The position numbers and the translations under genes are program-made. The notes beneath the pieces are model-generated. The model made no database searches. It was not told where the DNA came from and saw only the letters and a list, made by a program, of their open reading frames with translations. A stretch of DNA of 64,000 nt from Pseudomonas alkylphenolica. Lineage in GTDB: Bacteria; Pseudomonadota; Gammaproteobacteria; Pseudomonadales; Pseudomonadaceae. Position 1 is the stretch's first letter, and each line of letters begins with the position of its first letter. Location of the stretch: positions 124,001-188,000 of the forward strand of contig NZ_QJRG01000047.1 in NCBI RefSeq assembly GCF_004025535.1, in the 5' to 3' direction. Shown piece by piece: positions 1 through 9,180 of this stretch.

Positions 1-393
1 CTGGCCACGGTGCAGCCGGCCGCTGCGGTGGTGGCGCCGGCCAGCGGTGGCAGTGCTGCCGGTCAGTTGACGCAGCTGGTGCTGGGGCTGCTGCTGGTGC
101 TGGGGCTGATCTTCTTCCTCGCCTGGTTGTTGCGCCGGGTGCAGGGCACGGCGTCAGGTAGTGGCCAGGTGATCGAGATTCTCGGCAGTCGTTCGCTGGG
201 GCCGAGGGATCGCCTGCTGCTGGTCCAGGTCGGCAAGGAGCAGATCCTGATCGGCCACTCGCCCGGCAGTATCGAAGCGCTGCACGTCATGGCAGAGCCG
301 GTCGATGTGCCGGCCGCCGCGCGTCAGGCAACACCAGAGTTCGCCCAGCGCCTGATGGAGCTGATGGGCAAGGATCAGAAGGGTAGGTCGTAA
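1..393 (+). CDS. fliO: FliO, flagellar export-gate assembly protein (5' end cut by window)
   Basis: The frame is open to the first base, so the true start probably lies upstream; a GTG at 10 is the first start codon visible. The protein has an Ala-rich leader, one strongly hydrophobic membrane segment at about residues 22-45 (counted from position 10), then a basic, soluble C-terminal part, the usual FliO layout. FliO is a small bitopic inner-membrane protein that helps assemble the FliP ring of the flagellar type III export gate. Its stop overlaps the fliP start by one base, and the order fliO-fliP-fliQ-fliR-flhB follows, which fixes the identity better than the weakly conserved sequence. 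Confidence 0.85.
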   Translation: MATVQPAAAVVAPASGGSAAGQLTQLVLGLLLVLGLIFFLAWLLRRVQGTASGSGQVIEILGSRSLGPRDRLLLVQVGKEQILIGHSPGSIEALHVMAEPVDVPAAARQATPEFAQRLMELMGKDQKGRS

Positions 394-1145
394 TGGGCGC
401 ATTGCGCATGATGTTGACGCTGCTGTTGCTGTTGGCAGCGCCATTGGCCCTGGCTGCCGATCCGTTGTCGATTCCGGCCATTACCCTGTCCAACGGGGCA
501 GACGGGCAGCAGGAGTATTCGGTCAGCCTGCAGATCCTGCTGATCATGACGGCGCTGAGTTTCATTCCGGCGTTCGTCATCCTGATGACCAGCTTTACCC
601 GCATCATCATTGTCTTCTCGATCCTGCGCCAGGCGCTGGGTCTGCAGCAGACACCGTCGAACCAGATCCTTACCGGGTTGGCGCTGTTCCTGACCATGTT
701 CATCATGGCACCGGTGTTCGACCGGGTGAACAAGGATGCCCTGCAGCCTTACCTGAACGAGCAGATGGTGGCCCAGGAGGCGATTGCCAAGGCGCAGGTG
801 CCGCTCAAGGATTTCATGCTGGCTCAGACCCGCCAAAGCGACCTGGACCTGTTCATGCGCCTGTCCAAGCGCACCGACATCGCCAGCCCCGAGCAGGCGC
901 CGTTGACCATCCTGGTGCCGGCCTTTGTCACCTCTGAGCTGAAGACCGCGTTCCAAATCGGGTTCATGATCTTCATTCCGTTTCTGATCATCGATCTCGT
1001 GGTGGCCAGTGTGCTGATGGCCATGGGTATGATGATGCTTTCGCCGCTGATCATCTCGCTGCCGTTCAAGATCATGCTGTTTGTGCTGGTGGATGGCTGG
1101 GCATTGATCATGGGTACCCTGGCCGGCAGTTTCGGCGGCGTTTGA
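393..1145 (+). CDS. fliP: FliP, flagellar type III export-gate protein
   Basis: 250 residues, the normal family length. An N-terminal cleavable signal peptide (hydrophobic run ending near LALAADPL) is typical of FliP. Further membrane segments follow around [19 protein letters not shown] and near the C terminus, and the family stretch [18 protein letters not shown] is present. FliP forms the pentameric core of the FliPQR export gate in the inner membrane. The start ATG at 393 overlaps the fliO stop; a later in-frame ATG at 408 (residue 6) is possible. It is followed 21 bases later by fliQ. Confidence 0.97.
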   Translation: MGALRMMLTLLLLLAAPLALAADPLSIPAITLSNGADGQQEYSVSLQILLIMTALSFIPAFVILMTSFTRIIIVFSILRQALGLQQTPSNQILTGLALFLTMFIMAPVFDRVNKDALQPYLNEQMVAQEAIAKAQVPLKDFMLAQTRQSDLDLFMRLSKRTDIASPEQAPLTILVPAFVTSELKTAFQIGFMIFIPFLIIDLVVASVLMAMGMMMLSPLIISLPFKIMLFVLVDGWALIMGTLAGSFGGV

Positions 1146-1166
1146 CGCCTCGAGGAGAAGTGGATC

Positions 1167-1436
1167 ATGACCCCTGAAGTGGCTGTCGACCTGTTTCGTG
1201 ATGCGCTGTGGCTGACCACCTTGATGGTCGCTGTACTGGTGGTCCCCAGCCTGCTGGTGGGTCTGGTGGTGGCCATGTTCCAGGCGGCCACGCAGATCAA
1301 CGAACAGACCTTGAGCTTTCTGCCGCGCCTGTTGGTGATGCTGGTGACCCTGATCGTGGTCGGGCCCTGGTTGGTGCAGAAGTTCATGGAGTACATGCTG
1401 TCGTTGTACGGCAGCATTCCGCAGCTGATCGGCTGA
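1167..1436 (+). CDS. fliQ: FliQ, flagellar export-gate protein
   Basis: An 89-residue protein with two hydrophobic helices (about residues 15-40 and 50-75), the exact size and hairpin topology of FliQ, which packs around the FliP ring in the flagellar export gate. A good Shine-Dalgarno (GAGGAGAAG) lies just ahead of the ATG at 1167. The conserved stretch QAATQINEQTLSFLPRLL is visible. It sits between fliP and fliR, with fliR starting 7 bases after its stop, consistent with co-transcription. Confidence 0.97.
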   Translation: MTPEVAVDLFRDALWLTTLMVAVLVVPSLLVGLVVAMFQAATQINEQTLSFLPRLLVMLVTLIVVGPWLVQKFMEYMLSLYGSIPQLIG

Positions 1437-1443
1437 CCTGTCC

Positions 1444-2220
1444 ATGCTCGAATTGACCGATGCCCAGATCGGCTCCTGGGTGGCCAGTTTCATCTTGCCG
1501 CTGTTTCGCGTGACCGCCGTGCTGATGACCATGCCGGTATTCGGCACCACGCTGGTATCGGCGCGCGTACGCCTGTATTTCGCCCTGGCGATCACCGTGG
1601 TGATCGTGCCTGGATTGCCGCCGATGCCCGTGGTCAACGCACTGGACCTCAGTGCGCTGTTGCTGATTGCCGAACAGATCATCATCGGCGCGCTGTTCGG
1701 CTTTTCGCTGCAGCTGTTTTTCCAGATTTTCGTGATTGCCGGGCAGATCGTGGCAATCCAGATGGGCATGGCCTTCGCGTCGATGGTCGACCCGGCCAAC
1801 GGCGTCAACGTGGCGGTTATCGGCCAGTTTCTGACCATGCTGGTGACCTTGCTGTTTTTGTCCATCAACGGCCATCTGGTGGTGTTCGAGGTGCTCACCG
1901 AGAGTTTCACCACCTTGCCGGTAGGCAGTGGCCTTTTGGTCAATCACTTCTGGGATCTGGCCGGGCGTCTGAGCTGGGTGCTGGGCGCTGCGTTGTTGCT
2001 GGTGTTGCCGGCGATCATCGCCTTGCTGGTGGTGAACGTCGCCTTTGGCGTAATGACGCGTGCGGCGCCGCAGCTGAACATCTTCTCCATCGGCTTTCCG
2101 CTGACGCTGGTGCTGGGGTTGGGCATCTTCTGGGTCAGCCTCGCCGAGATTCTTCCGCACTACCAGGCGCTGGCCTCCGAGGCCTTGCAGTGGCTGCGTG
2201 AACTGGCACGGGCGCGTTAA
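1444..2220 (+). CDS. fliR: FliR, flagellar export-gate protein
   Basis: 258 residues, with at least six hydrophobic segments. The N terminus (MLELTDAQIGSWVASFILP) and the internal QMGMAFASMVDPANG motif are characteristic of FliR. Together with five FliP and four FliQ subunits it builds the export gate. The ATG at 1444 lies 7 bases behind fliQ, and its stop is 2 bases ahead of flhB, so translation is probably coupled along fliPQR-flhB. Confidence 0.97.
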   Translation: MLELTDAQIGSWVASFILPLFRVTAVLMTMPVFGTTLVSARVRLYFALAITVVIVPGLPPMPVVNALDLSALLLIAEQIIIGALFGFSLQLFFQIFVIAGQIVAIQMGMAFASMVDPANGVNVAVIGQFLTMLVTLLFLSINGHLVVFEVLTESFTTLPVGSGLLVNHFWDLAGRLSWVLGAALLLVLPAIIALLVVNVAFGVMTRAAPQLNIFSIGFPLTLVLGLGIFWVSLAEILPHYQALASEALQWLRELARAR

Positions 2221-2222
2221 GC

Positions 2223-3359
2223 ATGGCAGAGAGCGAAAGCGGTCAGGACAAAACAGAAGACCCCACCGACAAACGCAAGAAGGACGCGCGGGAGAAGGGT
2301 GACGTTGCGCGCTCCAAAGAGCTCAATACCGTAGCGGTAACCCTGGCCGGTGCGGGCGCCTTGCTGGCGTTTGGCGGCGGCATGGGTGAGGCGTTGATGG
2401 AGTTGATGCGCAGCAATTTCGTGTTGTCGCGCGAGGTCATTAGCGATGAGCGCTTCATGGGGATTTTTCTCATGGCCGCGGGCAGGACGGCGCTTCTCAC
2501 CGTTCAGCCGGTGTTGCTGGTGTTGCTTGTAGCCGCAATCATCGGCCCGGTGGCGCTGGGCGGCTTTCTGTTTTCCGGTAGCTTGCTGGAGCCCAAGTTC
2601 AGTCGCATGAACCCCTTGGCGGGGATCAAGCGAATGTTCTCGATCAACGCCTTGTCCGAATTGCTCAAGGCCCTGGCCAAGTTTGTCATGATCCTGATCG
2701 TCGCTCTGGTCGTGCTGTCGGCGGACCGTGACGATCTGTTGGCAATCGCCAACGAGCCCTTGGAACAGGCCATTATTCATGGTGTTCAGGTGGTGGGCTG
2801 GAGTGCGCTGTGGATGGCGGCAGGGCTGTTGCTGATTGCGGCGGTGGACGTGCCGATCCAGCTCTGGCAAACCCACAAGAAACTGTTGATGACCAAGCAG
2901 GAAGTGCGTGACGAGTACAAGGACAGCGACGGCAAGCCAGAGGTCAAGCAGCGCATCCGCCAGCTCCAGCGCGAGGCTTCGCAGCGGCGGATGATGGCTG
3001 CCGTGCCGGAGGCCGATGTCATCATCACCAACCCGACGCACTACGCGGTAGCGCTCAAATACGACCCGGAGAAAGGTGCGGCGCCGCTGTTGCTGGCCAA
3101 GGGTGCCGACTTCATTGCCTTGAAGATTCGTGAGATCGCCAACGAGCACAAGATCCAGGTGCTCGAGTCGCCGGCCCTGGCCCGTTCGATTTACTACTCC
3201 ACCGAGCTTGAAGAAGAGATTCCTGCCGGGCTGTACCTGGCGGTGGCCCAGGTGCTGGCCTATGTCTATCAGATCCGTCAGTACCGGGCCGGCAAGGGCA
3301 AGCCGCCGGAGCCGCTCAAGGACCTGCCGATCCCACCGGATCTGCGCCGCGATCAGTAA
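2223..3359 (+). CDS. flhB: FlhB, flagellar export substrate-specificity switch protein
   Basis: 378 residues. The charged N terminus (DKTEDPTDKRKKDAREKGD) is the FlhB/YscU signature, followed by four membrane segments at about residues 35-205 and a cytoplasmic domain. The autocleavage motif NPTH is intact at residues 270-273 (N270), within ADVIITNPTHYAVALKY. FlhB cleaves itself there and switches export from rod/hook to filament subunits when FliK signals hook completion. A second, C-terminal-only copy of this domain is encoded at 20530-20874. The gene begins 2 bases after the fliR stop and closes the fliOPQR-flhB group; a REP-like sequence follows. Confidence 0.97.
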   Translation: MAESESGQDKTEDPTDKRKKDAREKGDVARSKELNTVAVTLAGAGALLAFGGGMGEALMELMRSNFVLSREVISDERFMGIFLMAAGRTALLTVQPVLLVLLVAAIIGPVALGGFLFSGSLLEPKFSRMNPLAGIKRMFSINALSELLKALAKFVMILIVALVVLSADRDDLLAIANEPLEQAIIHGVQVVGWSALWMAAGLLLIAAVDVPIQLWQTHKKLLMTKQEVRDEYKDSDGKPEVKQRIRQLQREASQRRMMAAVPEADVIITNPTHYAVALKYDPEKGAAPLLLAKGADFIALKIREIANEHKIQVLESPALARSIYYSTELEEEIPAGLYLAVAQVLAYVYQIRQYRAGKGKPPEPLKDLPIPPDLRRDQ

Positions 3360-3382
3360 GCCTTTGCTGTCGCGCTTGCGAT

Positions 3383-3405
3383 CTTCGCGGATAAATCCGC
3401 TCCTT
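3383..3405. repeat. Single REP-like palindrome between flhB and flhA
   Basis: CTTCGCGGATAAATCCGCTC here matches the left arm of the REP pair at 40701-40729 almost base for base. This is the P. putida-type REP core (GCGGrTAAAyCCGC). It lies about 25 bases after the flhB stop and some 80 bases before the flhA promoter, where a lone REP could act in termination or mRNA-end protection. Confidence 0.7.
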
Positions 3406-3462
3406 CGGTTATCAGTGACGCCCCCGTTTGATCAACACCGCAAAATCACCTGAAACGCAAAG

Positions 3463-3479
3463 TTGGAGAGCTTCTTGCA
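3463..3479 (+). promoter_or_regulatory. Sigma-54-type promoter of flhA
   Basis: TTGGAGAGCTTCTTGCA matches the sigma-54 consensus (TTGGCACG-N4-TTGCA) with GG and GC at the required spacing; three bases in the -24 half deviate. It lies about 60 bases ahead of the flhA GTG. In P. aeruginosa the flhA-flhF-fleN-fliA group is known to be under RpoN and the activator FleQ, which agrees with this placement. The 181-bp gap otherwise holds only the REP-like palindrome. Confidence 0.65.
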
Positions 3480-3540
3480 AAGGCAGCGCTGCGCGCGTCG
3501 TTCGCGTCAAAGTTTTGCTTGAGCTAGACGAGGAATACCG

Positions 3541-5670
3541 GTGGATCGCTCTCAGTTAATCAGCAATGCCCGTAACAACCTGGCTGGATTAGGCCGGGGG
3601 AATCTGGGTGTGCCGCTGTTGCTACTGGTGATGCTGGCAATGATGATGTTGCCGATCCCGCCATTTTTGCTCGACGTGTTTTTCACCTTCAACATCGCGT
3701 TGTCGATCGTGGTCCTGCTGGTTTGCGTCTACGCGCTGCGCCCCCTCGATTTCGCCGCGTTTCCGACCATCCTGCTGGTGGCGACCTTGCTGCGCCTGGC
3801 GCTGAACGTGGCCTCCACAAGGGTGGTCATGCTCCATGGCCAGGACGGCCATGCCGCCGCCGGTAAAGTGATCCAGGCCTTCGGTGAGGTGGTGATCGGC
3901 GGCAACTACGTGGTCGGTATCGTGGTGTTCGCGATTCTGATGATCATCAACTTCGTGGTGGTGACCAAGGGTGCCGGGCGTATTTCCGAGGTGAGCGCGC
4001 GTTTCACCCTCGATGCGATGCCGGGCAAGCAGATGGCCATCGACGCCGACCTCAACGCTGGCCTGATCGATCAGGCGCAAGCCAAGGCACGGCGCTCGGA
4101 AGTTGCTCAGGAGGCCGAGTTCTACGGTTCTATGGACGGTGCCAGCAAGTTCGTTCGCGGTGACGCCATCGCCGGCCTGCTGATCCTCTTCATCAACCTG
4201 ATCGGCGGCATGCTGGTCGGTATGTTCCAGCACGGCATGACCTTCGGCGATGCCGGCAGAGTCTATGCCTTGCTGACCATCGGTGACGGTTTGGTGGCGC
4301 AATTGCCATCACTGTTGTTGTCCACCGCTGCGGCCATCATGGTAACCCGTGCCTCCGGCTCCGAAGACATGGGTAACCAGATCAATCGGCAGATGTTCAC
4401 GTCGCCCAAGGCGCTGGCGGTGTCGGCGGGGATCATGATTGTCATGGGCCTGGTGCCGGGCATGCCGCACTTCGCCTTCCTGAGTCTGGGGCTGGTAGCT
4501 GCTGGCGGGGCCTATTGGCTCTGGCGCAAGCAGAATGAAGCCAAGGTCAAGGCGTTGGCGGAAGTCCAGCGTCAGCAAGACCTGTTGCCGTCCCCGCAGC
4601 GGGCGATGGAAACCAAAGAGCTGGGCTGGGACGACGTCACGCCCATCGACATGATCGGCCTGGAGGTCGGTTACCGGTTGATTCCGCTGGTCGACCGCAA
4701 CCAGGCAGGTCAATTGCTGGCGCGGATCAAGGGGGTGCGCAAGAAGCTCTCCCAGGACCTGGGTTTTCTCATGCCCACCGTGCATATTCGCGACAATCTC
4801 GACCTGGCGCCGAGCGCCTACCGCCTGACCCTGATGGGCGTAATCCTGGCGGAGGCCGAGATCTATCCGGACCGCGAGCTGGCGATCAACCCGGGACAGG
4901 TGTTCGGTACCCTCAACGGTATTGCCGCCCGCGACCCGGCTTTCGGCCTGGAAGCGGTGTGGATCGACGTCAATCAGCGCAGCCAGGCACAGTCGCTGGG
5001 TTACACCGTGGTGGACGCCAGCACGGTGGTCGCCACCCACCTGAACCAGATTCTGCACAAGCACTGCCACGAGCTGATCGGCCACGAAGAGGTCCAGCAA
5101 CTGCTGCAGGTGCTGGCCAAGGCCTCGCCGAAACTGGCTGAAGAGCTGGTGCCAGGCGTCATTTCATTGTCGGGTCTGCTCAAGGTGCTGCAGGCGTTGC
5201 TTGCCGAGCAGGTGCCGGTGCGTGATATTCGCAGCATTGCCGAGGCTATCGCCAACAACGCGGCGAAGAGTCAAGATACCGCCGCGCTGGTGGCGGTGGT
5301 GCGCGTCGGATTGTGTCGCGCCATCGTCCAAAGCATTGTCGGCGTTGAGTCCGAGCTGCCTGTGATCACCCTTGAGCCAAGGTTGGAACAGATTTTGCTC
5401 AATAGTCTGCAAAGGGCCGGACAAGGTCAGGAAGATGGTGTTCTTCTTGAACCGAGCATGGCCGAAAAGCTTCAGCGTTCGTTGATCGAAGCCGCCCAGC
5501 GTCAAGAGATGCAAGGGCAGCCGGCGATCTTGCTGGTCGCAGGACCGGTTCGGGCGATGCTGTCGCGCTTCGGTCGTCTGGCTGTACCGAATTTGCATGT
5601 TTTGGCGTATCAGGAAATACCTGACAACAAGCAAGTTACCATCGTTGCCACAGTAGGCCCCAACGGCTGA
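3541..5670 (+). CDS. flhA: FlhA, flagellar export-gate protein (FHIPEP family)
   Basis: 709 residues, a normal FlhA length. The first ~330 residues hold about eight membrane segments with the conserved FHIPEP-family cytoplasmic loop (MPGKQMAIDADLNAGLID). The rest is the soluble nonameric-ring domain that receives chaperone-substrate complexes. GTG at 3541 is chosen because a Shine-Dalgarno (GAGGAA) sits 6 bases ahead and no ATG follows nearby. FlhA couples proton flow to export. It starts a new transcription unit after a promoter gap and is followed 11 bases later by flhF. Confidence 0.97.
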   Translation: MDRSQLISNARNNLAGLGRGNLGVPLLLLVMLAMMMLPIPPFLLDVFFTFNIALSIVVLLVCVYALRPLDFAAFPTILLVATLLRLALNVASTRVVMLHGQDGHAAAGKVIQAFGEVVIGGNYVVGIVVFAILMIINFVVVTKGAGRISEVSARFTLDAMPGKQMAIDADLNAGLIDQAQAKARRSEVAQEAEFYGSMDGASKFVRGDAIAGLLILFINLIGGMLVGMFQHGMTFGDAGRVYALLTIGDGLVAQLPSLLLSTAAAIMVTRASGSEDMGNQINRQMFTSPKALAVSAGIMIVMGLVPGMPHFAFLSLGLVAAGGAYWLWRKQNEAKVKALAEVQRQQDLLPSPQRAMETKELGWDDVTPIDMIGLEVGYRLIPLVDRNQAGQLLARIKGVRKKLSQDLGFLMPTVHIRDNLDLAPSAYRLTLMGVILAEAEIYPDRELAINPGQVFGTLNGIAARDPAFGLEAVWIDVNQRSQAQSLGYTVVDASTVVATHLNQILHKHCHELIGHEEVQQLLQVLAKASPKLAEELVPGVISLSGLLKVLQALLAEQVPVRDIRSIAEAIANNAAKSQDTAALVAVVRVGLCRAIVQSIVGVESELPVITLEPRLEQILLNSLQRAGQGQEDGVLLEPSMAEKLQRSLIEAAQRQEMQGQPAILLVAGPVRAMLSRFGRLAVPNLHVLAYQEIPDNKQVTIVATVGPNG

Positions 5671-5681
5671 GGTAGTGGGTT

Positions 5682-6992
5682 ATGCAAGTTAAGCGTTTTT
5701 TCGCAGCCGATATGCGTCAGGCCATGAAGCTGGTTCGTGATGAGCTGGGGGCTGAGGCCGCCATCATCGGCAACCGGCGGATTGCTGGTGGCGTCGAGCT
5801 GACGGCTGCGCTGGACTACAAGCTGTCTGCCCTGGCGCCGCGGGTGCCGAACGTCGAGCTCGAGGACGAACTGCGCAAGACCCAGTCGCGCATCGTCACC
5901 GCTCAGGCCGAGCTCAGCAGCCGCAGTGAAAGCGAAGAGGGTAACCGCCAGTTGTTCGCCGGTTTGCCCCTGACGGCTTCAGAGCCGCTGATCGACACCC
6001 ATGTGGAGGCGCCGGTGGCACCGCCTGTGGTAGCGCCTGCGCCGGTTGACCCGCGTCTGTTCGACGCCATGCGTTCGGAGCTTTCCGGGTTGCGCGAGCT
6101 GCTGGAAGTGCAGCTCGGCTCGCTGGCCTGGAGCCAGTTGCAAGGCAACCAGCCGCAGCAAGCCAACCTCTGGCGGCGCCTGCAACGTGTCGGCCTGTCG
6201 GGGCCGTTGGCGCACGAGCTGCTGGATCAGGTCGCCGGTATCGAGGAGCCGCGTCAGGCCTGGCGCATGCTGCTTGCGCACTTGGCGCGGCGCATTGACG
6301 TGCCCGAGATCGAACCGATCGAAGAGGGTGGGGTGATTGCCATGGTCGGTCCGGCCGGCATGGGCAAGACCACCACCCTGGCCAAGCTCGCCGCGCGTTA
6401 TGTGCTCAAATACGGCGCGCAGAACCTGGCGCTGGTCAGCATGGACAGTTTTCGCATCGGTGCCCAGGAGCAGCTCAAGACCCTTGGGCGGATCCTCAAT
6501 GTGTCGGTGACCCACGTCGATCCGGGGCAATCGCTGGCGCAGGCGCTGGAGCCGTTGCTGCGCAAACGTGTAGTGCTGATCGATACCGCCGGCCTGCAAG
6601 CCAGCGATCCGGCCCTGCGCATGCAGCTGGAAACCCTTGCCGGACGCGGTATTGCGTCTAAAAATTATCTGGTGCTGGCGACAACCAGCCAGAAGCAGGT
6701 GCTCACGGCGGCCTACCACAGCTACAAGCGTTGTGGGCTGGCCGGGTGCATCCTGACCAAGCTTGATGAAACGGCCTGTCTCGGTGAAGTCCTGAGCCTG
6801 GCCATCAGTCATGAATTGCCAGTGGCCTATCTAACCGATGGGCCGCGCATTCCTGACGATCTGCACTTGCCCCGCCGGCACCAGCTGGTCAGCCGGGCGG
6901 TGAGCGTGCAGATGCAGGAGGAGCCCAGCGAAGAGGCGATGGCCGATATGTTCGCTGATCTCTACCACAGCCCCGGCAAGCGTGTTGGCTGA
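5682..6992 (+). CDS. flhF: FlhF, SRP-type GTPase placing the polar flagellum
   Basis: 436 residues in three parts: a basic N-terminal region, a Pro/Ala-rich linker around residues 100-125, and an SRP-type NG GTPase. The P-loop GPAGMGKT is at residues 223-230, DTAGL marks the G3 motif, and TKLDE the G4 motif. FlhF recruits the first flagellar basal-body proteins to the cell pole; FleN (next gene) counteracts it to fix flagellar number. The gene lies between flhA and fleN as in all polarly flagellated pseudomonads. Confidence 0.95.
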   Translation: MQVKRFFAADMRQAMKLVRDELGAEAAIIGNRRIAGGVELTAALDYKLSALAPRVPNVELEDELRKTQSRIVTAQAELSSRSESEEGNRQLFAGLPLTASEPLIDTHVEAPVAPPVVAPAPVDPRLFDAMRSELSGLRELLEVQLGSLAWSQLQGNQPQQANLWRRLQRVGLSGPLAHELLDQVAGIEEPRQAWRMLLAHLARRIDVPEIEPIEEGGVIAMVGPAGMGKTTTLAKLAARYVLKYGAQNLALVSMDSFRIGAQEQLKTLGRILNVSVTHVDPGQSLAQALEPLLRKRVVLIDTAGLQASDPALRMQLETLAGRGIASKNYLVLATTSQKQVLTAAYHSYKRCGLAGCILTKLDETACLGEVLSLAISHELPVAYLTDGPRIPDDLHLPRRHQLVSRAVSVQMQEEPSEEAMADMFADLYHSPGKRVG

Positions 6993-7111
6993 GGTGATTG
7001 TGAAGACGTTGCAAAGTATCTGCATTGATGGACTGCCAGGCATTTTTCAGGTGTTGAAAGCGCAGCCAGTCATGTGGCCTCGGTCTAAGCAAGACAAGGT
7101 AATAAACAAAT

Positions 7112-7945
7112 ATGGGTAGCATGCATCCCGTACAGGTGATCGCCGTAACTGGCGGTAAAGGTGGCGTCGGCAAGACCAACGTGTCGGTGAACCTGTCATT
7201 GGCGCTGGCCGAACTCGGCCGTCGCGTCATGCTGCTGGACGCTGACCTGGGGCTGGCCAACGTAGACGTGCTGCTGGGCCTGACGCCCAAACGCACCCTG
7301 GCTGACGTGATCGAGGGCCGCTGCGAGCTGCGCGACGTGCTGCTGCAGGGGCCGGGCGGTGTGCGCATCGTGCCGGCAGCCTCCGGCACGCAAAGCATGG
7401 TGCACCTGGCACCGGCACAGCACGCCGGCTTGATTCAGGCGTTCAGCGAGATCGGCGACAACCTCGATGTGTTGGTTATCGACACCGCTGCGGGTATTGG
7501 TGACTCGGTAGTCAGTTTTGTTCGCGCAGCCCAGGAAGTGTTGCTGGTGGTGTGCGACGAACCGACGTCGATCACTGATGCCTACGCGCTGATCAAATTG
7601 CTCAATCGCGATTACGGCATGAACCGTTTCCGTGTGCTGGCCAACATGGCGCAAAGCCCTCAGGAAGGGCGCAACCTGTTCGCCAAGTTGACCAAGGTCA
7701 CGGATCGCTTTCTTGACGTGGCCCTACAATACGTCGGCGCAGTGCCGTACGACGAGTGTGTGCGCAAGGCGGTGCAAAAGCAGCGAGCCGTGTATGAGGC
7801 CTTCCCGCGTTCCAAGTGCGCGCTGGCATTCAAGGCGATTGCCCAGAAGGTTGACACCTGGCCGCTGCCGGCCAACCCGCGTGGCCACCTGGAGTTTTTC
7901 GTCGAGCGTCTGGTACAGCCAACCAGTGCGGGTCCGGTGCTATGA
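7112..7945 (+). CDS. fleN: FleN (FlhG), ParA/MinD-type ATPase limiting flagellar number
   Basis: 277 residues with the deviant Walker A motif GGKGGVGKT at residues 14-22, a DADLGLANVDVLLGL switch region and a MinD-like C-terminal part. FleN binds the regulator FleQ and damps flagellar gene expression, keeping flagellar number at the pole low. The ATG at 7112 gives the N terminus MGSMHPVQVIAVTG known from Pseudomonas; the second ATG at 7121 is an alternative. A 119-bp gap separates it from flhF, and its last four bases overlap fliA. Confidence 0.96.
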   Translation: MGSMHPVQVIAVTGGKGGVGKTNVSVNLSLALAELGRRVMLLDADLGLANVDVLLGLTPKRTLADVIEGRCELRDVLLQGPGGVRIVPAASGTQSMVHLAPAQHAGLIQAFSEIGDNLDVLVIDTAAGIGDSVVSFVRAAQEVLLVVCDEPTSITDAYALIKLLNRDYGMNRFRVLANMAQSPQEGRNLFAKLTKVTDRFLDVALQYVGAVPYDECVRKAVQKQRAVYEAFPRSKCALAFKAIAQKVDTWPLPANPRGHLEFFVERLVQPTSAGPVL

Positions 7946-8682
7946 ACGCCAGCGGTTATCGGATGTACAGCAAGGCATCGCGCGATGGCCAGTATGAGTT
8001 GATCGAGCGCTATGCGCCGTTGGTCAAGCGCATCGCCTATCACTTGCTGGCACGTTTGCCGGCCAGTGTGCAGGTGGAGGATCTGATCCAGGCCGGAATG
8101 ATCGGCTTGCTCGAAGTCGCCAACAAGTACGACGCGAGCAAAGGGGCCAGTTTCGAGACCTATGCCGGTATCCGGATCCGCGGCGCAATGCTGGATGAAG
8201 TGCGCAAGGGGGACTGGGCACCGCGCTCGGTTCACCGCAACACCCGTATGGTCAGTGACGCAATTCGCGCAATTGAAGCAAAAACCGGCCGTGACGCTAA
8301 AGATCACGAAGTTGCTGCCGAACTTCAATTGAGTCTCGATGATTACTACGGGATTTTGAATGACACCCTGGGCAGCCGCCTGTTCAGCTTCGACGACCTG
8401 TTGCAGGACGGCGAGCATGAAGGCCTGCACGAGGACGGCGCCAGTGCCCAGCTCGAGCCTTCGCGCGATCTGGAAGACGAGCGTTTTCAGGCAGCACTGG
8501 CCGATGCCATTGCCAACTTGCCTGAACGCGAGCGCCTGGTACTGGCGCTGTACTACGACGAAGAGCTGAACCTCAAGGAAATCGGTGAGGTGCTGGGGGT
8601 CAGCGAGTCGCGTGTCAGCCAGCTGCACAGCCAGTGCGCGGCGCGTTTGCGCAGTCGCCTGGGGGAATGGCGGGCGCGTTGA
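7942..8682 (+). CDS. fliA: FliA, flagellar sigma factor (sigma-28)
   Basis: 246 residues, a typical FliA. Region 2 is seen as LIQAGMIGLLEVANKYDASKG (split in the family as core-binding and -10 recognition), and region 4 as LNLKEIGEVLGVSESRVSQ, a helix-turn-helix that reads the -35 element. FliA directs the late flagellin, motor and chemotaxis genes and is held by FlgM until the hook is complete. Its ATG lies inside the fleN stop (ATGA overlap), so the two are translationally coupled. Confidence 0.97.
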   Translation: MNASGYRMYSKASRDGQYELIERYAPLVKRIAYHLLARLPASVQVEDLIQAGMIGLLEVANKYDASKGASFETYAGIRIRGAMLDEVRKGDWAPRSVHRNTRMVSDAIRAIEAKTGRDAKDHEVAAELQLSLDDYYGILNDTLGSRLFSFDDLLQDGEHEGLHEDGASAQLEPSRDLEDERFQAALADAIANLPERERLVLALYYDEELNLKEIGEVLGVSESRVSQLHSQCAARLRSRLGEWRAR

Positions 8683-8694
8683 ACGTACGTTCAA
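8679..8694. promoter_or_regulatory. Perfect 16-bp palindrome over the fliA stop codon
   Basis: TTGAACGTACGTTCAA reads the same on both strands and includes the TGA stop of fliA. It begins the 92-base gap before cheY. A second inverted repeat (CGCGTTC, 6-base loop, GAACGCG) follows at 8732-8751. No clear sigma-28 promoter was found between them. The function is unknown: an operator or an mRNA processing structure are both possible. Confidence 0.4.
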
Positions 8695-8786
8695 TGCAGT
8701 CGTGAAATGTAGTGCCCGAATTGATTGAGTGCGCGTTCAGCGCCGAACGCGTTTAAGACTGCTTGGAGGTCTAATTGAACAAAGAC

Positions 8787-9161
8787 ATGAAAATCCTCAT
8801 CGTCGACGATTTTTCGACGATGCGGCGGATCATCAAGAACCTGTTGCGTGACCTGGGCTTCACCAACACCCAGGAAGCCGACGACGGCAACACGGCGCTG
8901 CCGATGCTTGAAAGCGGTCATTTCGATTTCCTCGTGACTGACTGGAACATGCCGGGCATGTCCGGTATCGACCTGCTGCGCAAGGTGCGCGCCGACGAGC
9001 GCCTCAAGCACCTGCCGGTGCTGATGGTCACCGCCGAAGCCAAGCGCGAGCAGATCATCGAAGCGGCCCAGGCCGGCGTCAATGGTTACGTGGTCAAGCC
9101 TTTCACCGCCCAGGTGCTGAAAGAAAAGATCGAGAAGATCTTCGAGCGCGTCAATAGCTGA
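8787..9161 (+). CDS. cheY: CheY, chemotaxis response regulator
   Basis: 124 residues: a single receiver domain with the acidic pocket D7/D8, phospho-acceptor D52 (VTDWNMPG), T82 and K104 (YVVKPFTA), all conserved. Phospho-CheY binds the flagellar switch to change rotation. ATG at 8787 is preferred because CheY proteins begin [12 protein letters not shown] at 8775 is closer to the strong GGAGGT (8765-8770) and would add four residues, so the start remains open. The gene opens the cheY-cheZ-cheA-cheB run. Confidence 0.95.
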   Translation: MKILIVDDFSTMRRIIKNLLRDLGFTNTQEADDGNTALPMLESGHFDFLVTDWNMPGMSGIDLLRKVRADERLKHLPVLMVTAEAKREQIIEAAQAGVNGYVVKPFTAQVLKEKIEKIFERVNS

Positions 9162-9180
9162 GACACGCCACGGGGGCGCT

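Noticed and set aside
375..1943. 522-codon open frame antisense to fliP-fliQ-fliR
   Set aside because: Product is a His/Gln/Arg-rich shadow of three well-supported export-gate genes.
8719..8750. Possible sigma-28 promoter before cheY
   Set aside because: GCCGAAC resembles a -10, but no TAAA-type -35 stands at the right distance; the bases are better explained by the inverted repeat at 8732-8751.
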